From positions 1 to 57,458 of the forward strand of contig PKUE01000118.1 in NCBI GenBank assembly GCA_002869685.1: a DNA stretch of 57,458 nt. The letters run 5' to 3'. Shown here piece by piece: positions 30,388 to 39,717 of this stretch. Origin of the DNA: Desulfuromonas sp. Lineage in GTDB: Bacteria > Desulfobacterota > Desulfuromonadia > Desulfuromonadales > Desulfuromonadaceae. The position numbers and the translations under genes are program-made. The notes under the pieces are model-generated. The model ran no database searches and had not been told where the DNA came from. It saw only the letters and a list, made by a program, of their open reading frames with translations. Each line of letters begins with the position of its first letter. The stretch's first letter is position 1.

Positions 30388-30973
30388 GATTCTCGAGCAG
30401 GACTGTGTTTACGACGGTTTTTTTGCGTTGAATCGGTTTGTTGTGCGCCATGAATGTTTTGACGGGTCGTGGTCGGCATCGTTGGTTCGCGAGCGGATCG
30501 ACCGTGCTCGGGCAGCAGCTGTTCTTCTCTATGATCCCCTATGCGACAGCGTGGTGCTGGTGGAGCAGTTTCGGATTGGTGCCGTTGCCGATCCACCATG
30601 TACCTGGATGGTGGAATGTCCGGCAGGGATGATCGAACCCGGAGAACAACCGGAACAGGTGGCGCACAGGGAGTGCCTGGAAGAGGTTGGGCGGACGCCG
30701 CGGAATCTGGATCGGATCGGCGAGTATTATGTTTCGCCGGGCGGCAGCTCAGAAAAAATCACGCTTTATTATGGTGAGATCGACAGTACCGCGTTAGACG
30801 GGACACTGTGCGGTATCGCGCACGAAGGCGAGGATATCCGGGTGCGGGTGATACCGTGGGGCACGATGGAAAAGCAGCTGAACGACGGACAGATCAGCAA
30901 CGCGACTACCCTGATCGCCATCCAATGGCTCGCTATCCGCCGCTTGCAGGAAAAAGTGCCTAGAAACGGATAA
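30377..30973 (+). CDS. Nudix hydrolase, ADP-ribose pyrophosphatase type
   Basis: A 198-residue protein with a full Nudix box G-M-I-E-P-G-E-X7-R-E-C-L-E-E-V-G (about 85-107), E-Q-F-R-I-G-A upstream, and S-P-G-G-S-S-E downstream, as in NudF enzymes that cleave ADP-ribose. The ATG at 30377 overlaps the cyclase stop; the upstream TTG has no support. It converges with fabH, overlapping its end by 14 bp. Confidence 0.88.
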   Translation: MKVEILEQDCVYDGFFALNRFVVRHECFDGSWSASLVRERIDRARAAAVLLYDPLCDSVVLVEQFRIGAVADPPCTWMVECPAGMIEPGEQPEQVAHRECLEEVGRTPRNLDRIGEYYVSPGGSSEKITLYYGEIDSTALDGTLCGIAHEGEDIRVRVIPWGTMEKQLNDGQISNATTLIAIQWLAIRRLQEKVPRNG

Positions 30974-31940
30974 TGGACGATGACCAGGTCAGGCCGGCGC
31001 CAAAGGTCACCAGGCCGACAACATCTCCGGGCTGAATGTGACCGGTGGACAGCGCTTCATCGAGGGCGATGGGGATACTGGCGGCGGAGGTGTTGCCAAA
31101 ACGATCAACGTTCACATAGACCTTTTCGGGTGCGATCTTGAAACGCTTGCCAATAGCTTCTATGATCCGCACATTAGCTTGGTGGGGTATCAGCAGGGTC
31201 AGCGCCTCCGGAGCGATCTGAGCCAGCTTCAGGGCCTCGTGGAGCGCATCCGTCATGGAAACCACAGCATGACGAAACACTTCACGTCCCTCCATGTGGA
31301 TGGTTGCCTCATTGCTGTCGATCAATTCGTGAGTCAGCGGGCGTTGACTGCCACCGGGATTGTACAGCAGACCATGGTGGCGTCCGTCACTTTTCATATA
31401 GGTGCTGAGAATCCCCCGATTATCATCAGCCGGTCCGAGGACAACGGCACCGGCCCCATCACCAAACAGGACGCAGGTGTTGCGGTCCTGCCAGTTGATC
31501 ATACTGGAGAGCATCTCCGCCGCAATCACCAGAACATGTTTGTAGCCTGCTGTCTGCATGAGGCTGTTAGCAATATGCAGTCCATAGAGAAAACCGCTGC
31601 AAGCTGCAGACAGATCGAACGCAGCGGCATTGTTGGCACCGAGTTTCTCCTGAACCAAACAAGCCAGGGAGGGGAATTTCATGTCTGCCGTAACGGTTCC
31701 GGCAATGATCAGATCCACATCCTCGGCAGAAATACCCGCCTTATCCAAAGCCTGCTGCGCAGCATCCATGGCCAGGTCGGACAGGGCACTGCCCGGTTCA
31801 GCAATGTGTCGTTGGCGAATTCCCGTACGCTCTACAATCCATGAGTCAGAAGTGTCGACAATCTTTTCCAAGTCAGCGTTGGTTAAAATCCGAGGTGGTA
31901 CGGCATGACCGGAAGCAAGAATACGGGAAAAAGGATTCAT
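30960..31940 (-). CDS. fabH: 3-oxoacyl-ACP synthase III
   Basis: A 326-residue condensing enzyme that starts fatty acid synthesis. Active-site Cys in A-A-C-S-G-F-L-Y-G (about 113), His in L-I-P-H-Q-A-N-V-R-I (about 250) and Asn in F-G-N-T-S-A-A-S (about 280). The ATG at 31940 is preceded by CAGGAG and is preferred over an upstream start. It lies at the end of the minus-strand block after cysteine synthase. Confidence 0.95.
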   Translation of the reverse strand: MNPFSRILASGHAVPPRILTNADLEKIVDTSDSWIVERTGIRQRHIAEPGSALSDLAMDAAQQALDKAGISAEDVDLIIAGTVTADMKFPSLACLVQEKLGANNAAAFDLSAACSGFLYGLHIANSLMQTAGYKHVLVIAAEMLSSMINWQDRNTCVLFGDGAGAVVLGPADDNRGILSTYMKSDGRHHGLLYNPGGSQRPLTHELIDSNEATIHMEGREVFRHAVVSMTDALHEALKLAQIAPEALTLLIPHQANVRIIEAIGKRFKIAPEKVYVNVDRFGNTSAASIPIALDEALSTGHIQPGDVVGLVTFGAGLTWSSSIIRF

Positions 31941-32089
31941 GACATGCTCCTGAAGCAACAAGACTGTGGGTTAGGAAAGTGCGAGTATAGCAGATTGACA
32001 ATGTCAGGGCAGCGACAAAGCGCAGCCACCAAGATCTCCCAACATGACGAGAGCGCCGGGGGATCATCACCAATAATCAGTACAAATGG

Positions 32090-33013
32090 CTAAGGCGGGC
32101 AGCAGGCGCAGGTAGAGCGGAACAACGAAGTGCTCAGGTAGCGGTCGCCACGGTCAGGAAGCAGGGTGACAATGGTGCCGGAGGTCATCGTCGCGGCAAC
32201 CCGCAGAGCGCCAGCGACGGCAGCGCCACTGGACATGCCGACAAAAAGACCTTCGTGGATCGCCAGATCGCGGGCACAATTGAACGCCTCGTCGTCTTCA
32301 ATGACAATTTTCTCGTCAAGGTTTTCTTCATGGTAGATGTCGGGGACAATGGCTTCCTGCATGTTTTTCAAACCCTGGACCGAATGGCCGAGAGTCGGCT
32401 CAATACCGATGATGCGAATCGCGGAATTGCGCTCTTTTAAAGCCCGACCGGTACCCATCAATGTCCCCGAAGTCCCGATGCCGGCGACAAAAACGTCAAT
32501 GTCGCCGTCGCATTGGCGATAAATCTCCGGGCCGGTGGTTTCATAATGGGCCAGTGGATTGTGGGGATTACTGTATTGATTGGGCATGAAATACTTGTCG
32601 GGGGAATCTTTGACAATTTGGTGGGCCAACAGAATTGCCCCGTCAGTGGCCTGCCCCTGGGTGGATAAGACGACCTCGGCGCCATAGGCTTCGAGAACGC
32701 TACGACGTTCAACACTGACGCACGGCGGCATCACCAGCTTAACATGATAGCCCATAGATGCACCGATCATCGCCAGAGCAATCCCGGTGTTGCCCGAAGT
32801 TGGTTCGAGAATGGTTTTGTCAGGAGTCAGCGCACCACTTTCGATGGCTTTTTTGATCATATACCAGGCGGGACGATCTTTCACCGAGCCGCCCGGATTA
32901 CTGCCCTCAAGTTTGGCGAGAATCCGAACCGCGGGATTGGGGTTGAGTTTGGAGAGCTTAACCAAGGGGGTGTTACCAATGGCCGCTGGCAGTGAGCAGG
33001 ATATGGGAGCCAT
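32090..33013 (-). CDS. cysM: Cysteine synthase (CysK/CysM family)
   Basis: A 307-residue PLP enzyme: P-L-V-K-L, the PLP lysine in G-S-V-K-D-R-P (about 45), S-G-N-T-G-I-A-L-A (about 74-82), G-I-G-T-S-G-T-L-M-G-T-G and a final S-S-G-A-A-V-A-G. It forms cysteine from O-acetylserine and sulfide (or thiosulfate). The CysM-like label is tentative. The end is unusual: R-S-T-C-A-C-C-P-P, three cysteines in the last six residues. Confidence 0.93.
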   Translation of the reverse strand: MAPISCSLPAAIGNTPLVKLSKLNPNPAVRILAKLEGSNPGGSVKDRPAWYMIKKAIESGALTPDKTILEPTSGNTGIALAMIGASMGYHVKLVMPPCVSVERRSVLEAYGAEVVLSTQGQATDGAILLAHQIVKDSPDKYFMPNQYSNPHNPLAHYETTGPEIYRQCDGDIDVFVAGIGTSGTLMGTGRALKERNSAIRIIGIEPTLGHSVQGLKNMQEAIVPDIYHEENLDEKIVIEDDEAFNCARDLAIHEGLFVGMSSGAAVAGALRVAATMTSGTIVTLLPDRGDRYLSTSLFRSTCACCPP

Positions 33014-33055
33014 AATAATATCCGTATTCTAAATAAATGTTATCGGTTTGAGTTG

Positions 33056-34903
33056 TTAAATGAAGCCGTGAAGAACCTTGCCCGGAGCCCCAAGAGCATC
33101 GACCCGTTTCTCAATTTCCGGGTCATCAATCAATGGCGGGGCATGATGATGCTTGCGTCGGGCATCAATGACCAATGAACCATTACAGCCCCAGTGTTTA
33201 TCACGGATAAAGGAATCAATGCCATAGATATCACGTGCCGGGTCGGAGCGGGTGAACGTCGTCCATAAAAAGTTGTTGAGCGTCTGGGCTTAAAACTGAC
33301 TGTCATCGCAAATAACAATCAACGAAAAGCCGTTGATTGGTGCCGTTGCGTCATAAAAAGAACAGAAGCGCTCCATTTCGCGAGCCGGCACATCTTCAGA
33401 ACCATGGCAACTTGGACCCTGAACCGCAAGAATGCCGGGCAGGGCGATATGGGGGGCAGAAAAACCATCCGGTAAGCGCATTGCTGGGGGAATTTCGTGG
33501 CTCAGTTTCCGCTGTGGTGACCCGCTGGCAGCCATAACCACTTTCGAGCCCGAATTCAGGCCGTTGCCACTGTAATCGAGGGTGTCAATGGTGGTACAGG
33601 TCTGGAAGTGAAGGTCACGACGCCAGTCGAGGCGTTGTAGCATATGACCGAGGAAGGCAGCGGTGTCATGAATATCCAAAGCTGGATCGTCGTGGTGATT
33701 GGCAATCATCAGGTATTTGGCCAACGACAGTTGCCCTTGACCAAGAATTGCGTTGGCCTGGGTGAGGAGCTCCTGAGGGCGTTGCTCCGTACTGTAAGGG
33801 GTATAACGCTCACTACCGGTTGCCAGCAACAACGGATGAACCCCTGCGGCATCAACGGCATGAACAGCATGAACGCCGGGGAGAACCGTCGGGATCAGAT
33901 CGCCGGTGAGTTCATGGATAAAGGCCCCGAAGCTGGTGTCTTCCTGAGGAGGACGTCCGACGGTTGTGAACGGCCAGATAGCATCAGGGCGGTGATAAAC
34001 GGCATCAACATCGACAACCGGAAACTCATGGGTCAGACTGTAATAGCCGAGGTGGTCGCCAAACGGTCCTTCAGGCCGAGTGCGATTGGGGTTGATCCGG
34101 CCACAGATGACAAAATCAGCCTCTGCGGGGAAAGGCAAGCTGTTGGGCTGGCCCTGCTGGATCATGGTCATGCGTTGACCGGCGAGCAAACCGGCAAAGG
34201 ACAATTCGGGCATCCCCTCGGGAAGAGGCATGACCGCTGCAACGGTCATGCTTGGCGCACCGCCGACGAAGATGTTGACCGGTAACGATTCATCCCGGTC
34301 GAGAGCGCGCCGATGATGGACACCAATGCCACGATGAATCTGATAGTGGAGACCGACTTCGTTGTTCGGCGTGTAGTCATTGCCGCCGATTTGAACGCGG
34401 TACATGCCGAGATTGGAATGGCGCATCCCCGGTTGAGCCGGATCTTCACTGTAAACCTGGGGAAGAGTGATGAACGGACCGCCATCATCGGGCCATGACA
34501 CCAGTTGCGGTAATTGATCAAGGGTGGTGCGGCGCTGCATGACTGGACCCGATTTGACTTTTTTTGGCAGAAGATGCCACGCACCGAGAGGTGCCTTGGC
34601 AAATTGCCAAGGGCGCTTGACTACGGCAGAAGGATCGAGTTTGGCATCGACCAGGCGCTGCACCGTCGACAACGTATCGCGGAAGATAAAGCGGGTTCGC
34701 TCCAGAGTGCCGAACAGATTGCCCAGCATGGGAAAGGCCGACCCTGTCACGTTAGTGAACAGCAGGGCAGGGCCTCCGGCCGCGTAGACACGGCGCTGAA
34801 TGGCCCCGGCCTCAAGACAGGGATCAACGGGATCGTTGATACGGATGAGGTGTCCATGTTGTTCAAGATCCCGTACACAACTTTGCAGGTTGCTGTAGCC
34901 CAC
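33056..34903 (-). pseudogene. ubiD: UbiD-family decarboxylase interrupted by an in-frame TAA
   Basis: The frame from GTG 34903 (GGAGG at -6) gives 537 residues of UbiD-type, prenylated-FMN decarboxylase (Y-R-V-Q-I-G-G-N-D-Y-T near 153, G-P-F-G-D-H-L-G-Y-Y near 277), then TAA at 33290-33292. Translation in the same frame then continues 77 more codons to a stop at 33056: A-Q-T-L-N-N-F-L-W-T-T-F-T-R-S-D-P-A, K-H-W-G-C-N-G-S-L-V-I-D-A-R and A-P-P-L-I-D-D-P-E. This is the normal UbiD C-terminus, which makes a 615-codon gene. A single base change would restore it. It could be a fresh nonsense mutation, a sequence error, or leaky read-through. Confidence 0.85.
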
Positions 34904-34918
34904 GAAACCCTCCGTAAC

Positions 34919-35965
34919 CTAGAACGAATTAATCCGACGGATAAACGAATTGAGCAGCCCGTAGCTGCGGCGGTTAAACGAGATCGCCAAACGGGGCAGG
35001 TCCCACAAATCAGGTTGATCGCGCTCTTTTTCAAAGGCGCTCACCGCTTCGACGTGGGTATCCGGCAGCAGAATCTCCGAAAACTCACTTTCCAGCGTTG
35101 CGATCTGCTCGGCGGTTAATGCCTTGTTGAGGCGGATCACCAGCAGCTTGTCGACATAACGGCTGGAGTGATAAACGTTGTAAAACGAATGGATGACCTC
35201 CATTGCTTCTTCTGCGCTGCGGGTGATGGTAAACAGGCCGAAGTCCTCGCCGGAAATCAATCCTTTAGGCAGTAGCACATCGCGCATGAATTCGAACAGG
35301 TCTTCCCAATAGGTGCCGTTATCGTCATCGATCAATACCAGGGGGATCGGTGGGTTTTTACCCGTTTGAACCAGGGTCAGGGTTTCCATGGCTTCGTCCA
35401 GAGTGCCAAACCCGCCGGGAAACAAGGCAACCGCATGTGCTTCCTTGAGGAAGGCCACTTTGCGATTGAAGAAATACTTGTACATCAGGACGCGGTCACT
35501 TTCCTTCATGACCCGGTTCGTGTCCTGTTCAAACGGCAGTTCGATGTTGACGGCAAAAGAATTATCGGCGCCAGCGCCCTCGTTACCCGCTTGCATGATG
35601 CCGCCACCGCCTCCGGTGATCACCATGTAATTGTTTTCGGCCAGCAATTCGGAGAAGCGCACACACTTCTGATAGATCGGCTCAGAGGGCAGGGTGCGTG
35701 CCGACCCGAATATCGTGACTTTACGCCTTGAACGGTATGGGCTGAACACCTTATTGGTGTAGCGCATCTCTTTCATCGTGGTGCGCATCAGCTTAAGGTC
35801 TGCCAGATAATCACTGGTCTGACCGGCCTTGAGGGCACTGAGAATCATTTCACGGATGATGTAAGGGTGATGAACACCGACTTTTTCAATAAGATCGTCG
35901 ACCAGTTCATCAATCAGACCGTTGGAGCGGGTGAATTTGATATCCATATTATTTGTGTCGTCCAT
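34919..35965 (-). CDS. LOG-family (TIGR00730-like) Rossmann-fold protein
   Basis: A 348-residue protein. The core has V-T-I-F-G-S-A-R-T (about 84-92), T-G-G-G-G-G-I-M-Q-A-G-N-E-G-A (about 118-132) and F-P-G-G-F-G-T-L-D-E (about 187-196), the P-G-G-x-G-T-x-x-E nucleotide-binding motif of lysine-decarboxylase-like/LOG phosphoribohydrolases. Longer N- and C-terminal parts set it apart from the short cytokinin-type LOG. The substrate is uncertain. It is 15 bp ahead of ubiD, suggesting an operon. Confidence 0.85.
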   Translation of the reverse strand: MDDTNNMDIKFTRSNGLIDELVDDLIEKVGVHHPYIIREMILSALKAGQTSDYLADLKLMRTTMKEMRYTNKVFSPYRSRRKVTIFGSARTLPSEPIYQKCVRFSELLAENNYMVITGGGGGIMQAGNEGAGADNSFAVNIELPFEQDTNRVMKESDRVLMYKYFFNRKVAFLKEAHAVALFPGGFGTLDEAMETLTLVQTGKNPPIPLVLIDDDNGTYWEDLFEFMRDVLLPKGLISGEDFGLFTITRSAEEAMEVIHSFYNVYHSSRYVDKLLVIRLNKALTAEQIATLESEFSEILLPDTHVEAVSAFEKERDQPDLWDLPRLAISFNRRSYGLLNSFIRRINSF

Positions 35966-35976
35966 GAAGTGCTATT

Positions 35977-36519
35977 TCAACGCCGGGCCAGAAACAGACT
36001 GCCGGCCATACTTTGCGAACGGATCAACAGGCCCTGCAGGCTGGAGCCGATATAACGGCGGTCAAAGGCGATATACAGGCTGCGAAGTTGTTGTTCAAGT
36101 TGATAAAAACGATTTTGTTCCTCAACACTTAAGGCCTCTTCAATGCTGTCACACAGAAACGTGATGCAATTGTAGGGGCGAATCGCCACCTCAAGGGTGC
36201 AGCCCCCGTCACCGAGGAACGGGCAGGTTCGCTCAAAGTGCGCCGCCGGAAGACGGTCGCTCATGATGGCCGCCAGCAGATTGGCCAGAGTCATGTGATT
36301 CTGGCCCAGTTCACAACACGAGCCCTGGCAGTGCAGACACGCCTGTTGTCCCTGTGCGGACAGAAACAGGTCGTGAATCTCCAGCTGCAGATTTTCGATC
36401 AGGCTGAGTTGATGTTCAATCCATTGGCGCTCGTCGGCGCTCAGAGACAAAATCTCCTTGCGCACGCTCAGAACGATTTTCTGCCAGCGCTGCTGTTGTT
36501 CCGAAGGCGATATAGCCAT
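35977..36519 (-). CDS. Hypothetical protein with YkgJ-like cysteine cluster
   Basis: A 180-residue protein, mainly helical. Cysteines are arranged C-L-H-C-Q-G-S-C-C-E (about 61-70), then T-C-P-F-L-G-D-G-G-C-T-L (about 97-108) and Y-N-C-I-T-F-L-C-D. This resembles the CxxCxxxCC type cluster of YkgJ-family proteins, which may bind zinc or an Fe-S group. Function unknown. It starts 12 bp before the LOG-family gene in the same direction, after rnpB. Confidence 0.75.
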   Translation of the reverse strand: MAISPSEQQQRWQKIVLSVRKEILSLSADERQWIEHQLSLIENLQLEIHDLFLSAQGQQACLHCQGSCCELGQNHMTLANLLAAIMSDRLPAAHFERTCPFLGDGGCTLEVAIRPYNCITFLCDSIEEALSVEEQNRFYQLEQQLRSLYIAFDRRYIGSSLQGLLIRSQSMAGSLFLARR

Positions 36520-36543
36520 CAGGATTCCCTACCAGTAAAAAGT

Positions 36544-36917
36544 GGCCGAAGAAGGCCATAAGCCGGGTTCTGTTCCTGAATCTGGTTGCCCGGATTCAGG
36601 TGACGATCATTCCTCTAGGACCGCCGTTGCCGACGGCCTCAAGCAGCCAACCCGAAAGCTTTGGACGAGCCGTCCTCAAACGCTTCCCTATTTGGCCTTG
36701 CTCCGGATGGGGTTTACCGAGCCTCTGGTGTCACCACCAGAGCTGGTGAGCTCTTACCTCACCCTTTCACCCTTACCTGCCGTGGCAGGCGGTCTACTCT
36801 CTGTGGCACTGTCCCTGGGGTCACCCCCGGTTCCCGTTAGGAACCATCCTGCTCTGCGGAGCCCGGACTTTCCTCCCGTTTCTTGCGAAACCGGCGATCG
36901 TCTGTCCTTCTTCGACC
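36544..36917 (-). ncRNA. rnpB: RNase P RNA (type A)
   Basis: The minus strand has the universal core GAGGAAAGTCCGGGCTCC near its 5' end, AGGGTGAAAGGGTGAGGTAAGAGC-type central sequence, and AGAACCCGGCTTATGG close to the 3' end. Helix P1 is formed by CGAAGAAGG at the 5' end and CCTTCTTCG at the 3' end. It is the catalytic subunit partner of RnpA at 0.6 kb. About 374 nt, normal for the type. Confidence 0.95.
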
Positions 36918-36945
36918 TGGTACGTTATGGCGAAACGAAACCGGC

Positions 36946-37659
36946 TTATTCGCCTTCAGGCATGATAAACAGCAGACGGTTGCAATGGGGGCAACTGTCA
37001 ATGGACTGTTTTTTCAGCATGCTGTTGAAGAACTGCGGCGGAAGATGCATGTTGCAGCCGGTACAGGTGCCGCGACGTGCTTCAACCAGAGCCGTGCCAT
37101 TGCGGCGCTTGAGCAGTAACTCGTAACGCTTGCGAATGGTTGTCGGGACCTTCTCGATGAGACCGGCGCGCTTGGAGTCTTCGGAGACCAGGGATTCATC
37201 AATTTCGTTGAGCAAATCACCGATTTCGTTGCAACGGCTGTCACAGGTGCTTTTCAGTGCGTCGAGCTCCTGTTGTTTTTCGTCGCGATCCTCTTTCAGC
37301 GTGTTCAGCGCTTCATCACGACCCTGCAGAATCTCCTGCAGATCTTTCGTCTGCTTTTTGGCGACATCCACCTCTTTGAGAATCGCCAGATATTCTTTCT
37401 GGGTTTTGATCTCGGGCAGGCGGGATTCCGCTTTCTCAACGTTGTCCTGTTCTCTGAGCAGTGCCTGGTTGACTTCGCCGCGTTCATCTTCGATGGTGGC
37501 AATCTCAGCATCGAGCTGCGCGATCAGCGCACTGAGCTTGTCCGTTTTTACCGTCAGGTCCGACTGCTCTTCGCGCAGCTTGTCCTGCTTCTTGCGACCG
37601 CTGATGATGTGCTGATCGAGTTCCTGTAGATCAATAAGTAGCTGTACTTCTTCTTTCAC
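36946..37659 (-). CDS. C4-type zinc-ribbon coiled-coil protein (COG1579)
   Basis: A 237-residue protein. About 180 residues of charged coiled coil are followed by a zinc ribbon C-T-G-C-N-M-H-L-P-P-Q...C-P-H-C-N-R (about 200-228). This matches the COG1579 family, conserved next to Nif3-like and rnpB genes in Geobacter relatives. The role is not settled; a nucleic-acid or chaperone-type link is only suspected. Confidence 0.87.
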   Translation of the reverse strand: MKEEVQLLIDLQELDQHIISGRKKQDKLREEQSDLTVKTDKLSALIAQLDAEIATIEDERGEVNQALLREQDNVEKAESRLPEIKTQKEYLAILKEVDVAKKQTKDLQEILQGRDEALNTLKEDRDEKQQELDALKSTCDSRCNEIGDLLNEIDESLVSEDSKRAGLIEKVPTTIRKRYELLLKRRNGTALVEARRGTCTGCNMHLPPQFFNSMLKKQSIDSCPHCNRLLFIMPEGE

Positions 37660-37698
37660 CCTGTTACCTCCGTGGTCTGTAGTGCTTTAGAACGTGTG

Positions 37699-38832
37699 TC
37701 ATAGGAATCTGAACGGGTCGATTTCACCCGGTGCAGTTAAAAATTCGATCTCCCAGCCTGATTGCTGGCTGTGGTTGTATAATCGTGTGGCCAGAGTTGC
37801 GGCCATCAGGTGCTCGGTGGCGAAGTGACCGGCATCAATTACGGCGATACCGAGACTGCGGGCGGTCATGGCCTCATGATATTTGACGTCGCCGGTAATC
37901 AGGACGTCGGCGCCTTGGCGTGCCGCCTCGTGGATCAGGGAAGCGCCACTGCCGCCACAGACTGCGACTTTGCTGATCTCTTTCGCCTCGCTTGGGGCAA
38001 CCGCGCGTACGGCCGCTGTGCCGAGGGCTTCTTTGCAGCGCTGGGCCAGTTGCTCAAGGGTGGTTGGTTGCGACAGGGAGCTGATCCGACCGAGACCGAC
38101 ATCGGTGCGGCGGTTTTCCAGGGGCAGCAGGTCGTAAGCAATTTCCTCATAGGGATGGACCTTGTGCAGTCGCTGGAGAACCGAAGAGAGGCGTGATCGT
38201 GGGACAATGGTTTCAAGGCGGATTTCGTCAACCTGCTCGTCCTGACCGGTCTGGCCGATGTAGGGACGGGTATTTTCGCCGGGGCGGAATGTTCCGGTAC
38301 CGCTGCTGCGAAATGAGCAATGGTCGTAGTCGCCGACATGACCGGCCCCCGCTTTAAACAGGGCCTGGGCAACTGCTTCGCAGTGATCGAGCGGAACAAA
38401 AACCACCAGCTTGATCAGATCACCGGGGTGGGGTGGCAATAACGGGCTTGGAGACGGGAGTTTCAGGGCCTGGGCCAGCCAATCGTTGAGACCGTCGGCA
38501 GCATGATCAAGGTTGGTATGGATACTGACGATGGCCAGGTTATTTTGGATGGCGGCAAAGAGAATCTGGCCGGTTTCGTCATTTTTTGAAATTTTTTTCA
38601 GTGGTTTGAAGAGCAGGGGATGGTGGGTAATCAGGAGTTGGCAGTGCTGGTCAATCGCCTGATTGACTGTGTCGAGTGTCGGTTCAAGAGCGATCATTGA
38701 TTTGGTGATTTCCTGTTTTAAATCACCTACTTGAAGTCCGACATTGTCCCACTCCTCAGCCAGGTTCTGTGGGTAGTGTCGGTTCAGCAATCCGATCAGG
38801 TCTTGTAAGCGTACACAGGACGTTTTAGCCAT
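37699..38832 (-). CDS. Nif3-like dinuclear metal-centre protein
   Basis: A 377-residue protein of the Nif3/YqfO group. N-terminal E-E-W-D-N-V-G-L-Q-V-G and L-L-I-T-H-H-P-L-L-F-K-P (about 68-79) and C-terminal D-A-G-H-F-A-T-E-H supply metal ligands. An inserted domain (about 130-245) is typical of the long form. Annotated in databases as GTP cyclohydrolase 1 type 2 homologue, but that role is doubtful. Confidence 0.9.
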   Translation of the reverse strand: MAKTSCVRLQDLIGLLNRHYPQNLAEEWDNVGLQVGDLKQEITKSMIALEPTLDTVNQAIDQHCQLLITHHPLLFKPLKKISKNDETGQILFAAIQNNLAIVSIHTNLDHAADGLNDWLAQALKLPSPSPLLPPHPGDLIKLVVFVPLDHCEAVAQALFKAGAGHVGDYDHCSFRSSGTGTFRPGENTRPYIGQTGQDEQVDEIRLETIVPRSRLSSVLQRLHKVHPYEEIAYDLLPLENRRTDVGLGRISSLSQPTTLEQLAQRCKEALGTAAVRAVAPSEAKEISKVAVCGGSGASLIHEAARQGADVLITGDVKYHEAMTARSLGIAVIDAGHFATEHLMAATLATRLYNHSQQSGWEIEFLTAPGEIDPFRFL

Positions 38833-38846
38833 GATTTGCCCTTGTC

Positions 38847-38886
38847 AAAAAAAGAGAGTGCAACTCAGCTGTGGTTGCACTCTCTT
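38847..38886 (-). terminator. Terminator for the tRNA transcription unit
   Basis: On the minus strand GAGAGTGCAA pairs with TTGCACTCTC (10 bp), followed by seven T. It lies between the tRNA gene and the Nif3-like gene. Confidence 0.88.
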
Positions 38887-38954
38887 GGGATCGTTCGCAG
38901 ATATTCGCGTATATCGTCGTGTTCGTCTTCGTACCATTGGCTACCTGCGTAAAG

Positions 38955-39031
38955 TGGTGGGCCCACCAGGACTCGAACCTGGGACAAACCGGTTATGAGC
39001 CGGTGGCTCTGACCAACTGAGCTATAGGCCC
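38955..39031 (-). tRNA. tRNA with CAT anticodon (Met elongator or Ile2)
   Basis: 77 nt including an encoded CCA. The acceptor stem GGGCCTA/TGGGCCC, D-arm AGCTCAGTTGGTCAGAGC, anticodon stem ACCGG/CCGGT with loop CTCATAA, and T-arm GGTTCGAGTCC all fold. CAT is read by elongator Met, or by Ile2 after lysidine modification. The two cannot be separated safely by eye. It lies alone between Nif3-like and mobB genes. Confidence 0.93.
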
Positions 39032-39105
39032 ACGGAAAAACAGAGGATTGAGTCTAGTTGATTTATTGTCATAGTGTCAAATAAAAACAGTGCTGCTAAA
39101 ATCTT

Positions 39106-39624
39106 TTAACCTGTTGATCTGGATAACGAAAACTTCTCCACAATGAAATCGGTCAGGGCCTGGATATCGTTGAGATCAAACACCGGCACATCGACGTCGA
39201 TTTTGGTGTCACTGGCCACGGCAATCAAGGAGGTATCCCGCTGATCAGTGCGGCTGATCAGACCCTCGCTGTATCCGGCCCGGAATACCTCGATTTTGGC
39301 CATATGGCTTTGTTTGAACCCCTCGGTGAGGACAATATCGACATCATCGAAATACGTGGCGATCAGTGTCGAAATCTCCGGCGCCTGCTGGTGCTGTTTA
39401 ACCAACGCCAGTTTTGACGATGAGCTGACCAGCATGGTATCGGCACCGGCTGAAGTAAAACGATGGCTGTCTTTGCCGGGTTGGTCGATATCAAAACGGT
39501 GAGCATCGTGCTTGATGGCACCGACACGGTAATGGCGTTGCTTGAGTTCGGCGATCACCTTTTCGACCAGGGTGGTTTTGCCTGTTCCAGAGCGGGCAAT
39601 GAATGAAACAGCCGGTGGGGTCAT
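39106..39624 (-). CDS. mobB: Molybdopterin-guanine dinucleotide biosynthesis protein MobB
   Basis: A 172-residue P-loop protein: S-F-I-A-R-S-G-T-G-K-T-T-L (Walker A about 8-19), I-K-H-D-A-H-R-F-D-I-D-Q-P-G-K-D-S-H-R (about 40-57), and V-L-T-E-G-F-K (about 103-109). It assists nucleotide attachment to the Mo cofactor. The ATG at 39624 follows GGAG; the open frame extends 21 codons further upstream without a ribosome site. Divergent from modE, tying both to Mo/W metabolism. Confidence 0.92.
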   Translation of the reverse strand: MTPPAVSFIARSGTGKTTLVEKVIAELKQRHYRVGAIKHDAHRFDIDQPGKDSHRFTSAGADTMLVSSSSKLALVKQHQQAPEISTLIATYFDDVDIVLTEGFKQSHMAKIEVFRAGYSEGLISRTDQRDTSLIAVASDTKIDVDVPVFDLNDIQALTDFIVEKFSLSRSTG

Positions 39625-39717
39625 GATTTCTCCATAGCAAAAATCGGTTGATAACGTCATGGTACGTGGTGAAACAGGTTGGCTCAATGAAAATCGTTCC
39701 TTTTGCGCAGGGAAATA

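Noticed and set aside
33290-33292. Recoding of the UbiD internal stop as selenocysteine
   Set aside because: The codon is TAA, not TGA, and UbiD has no Cys needed at this place.
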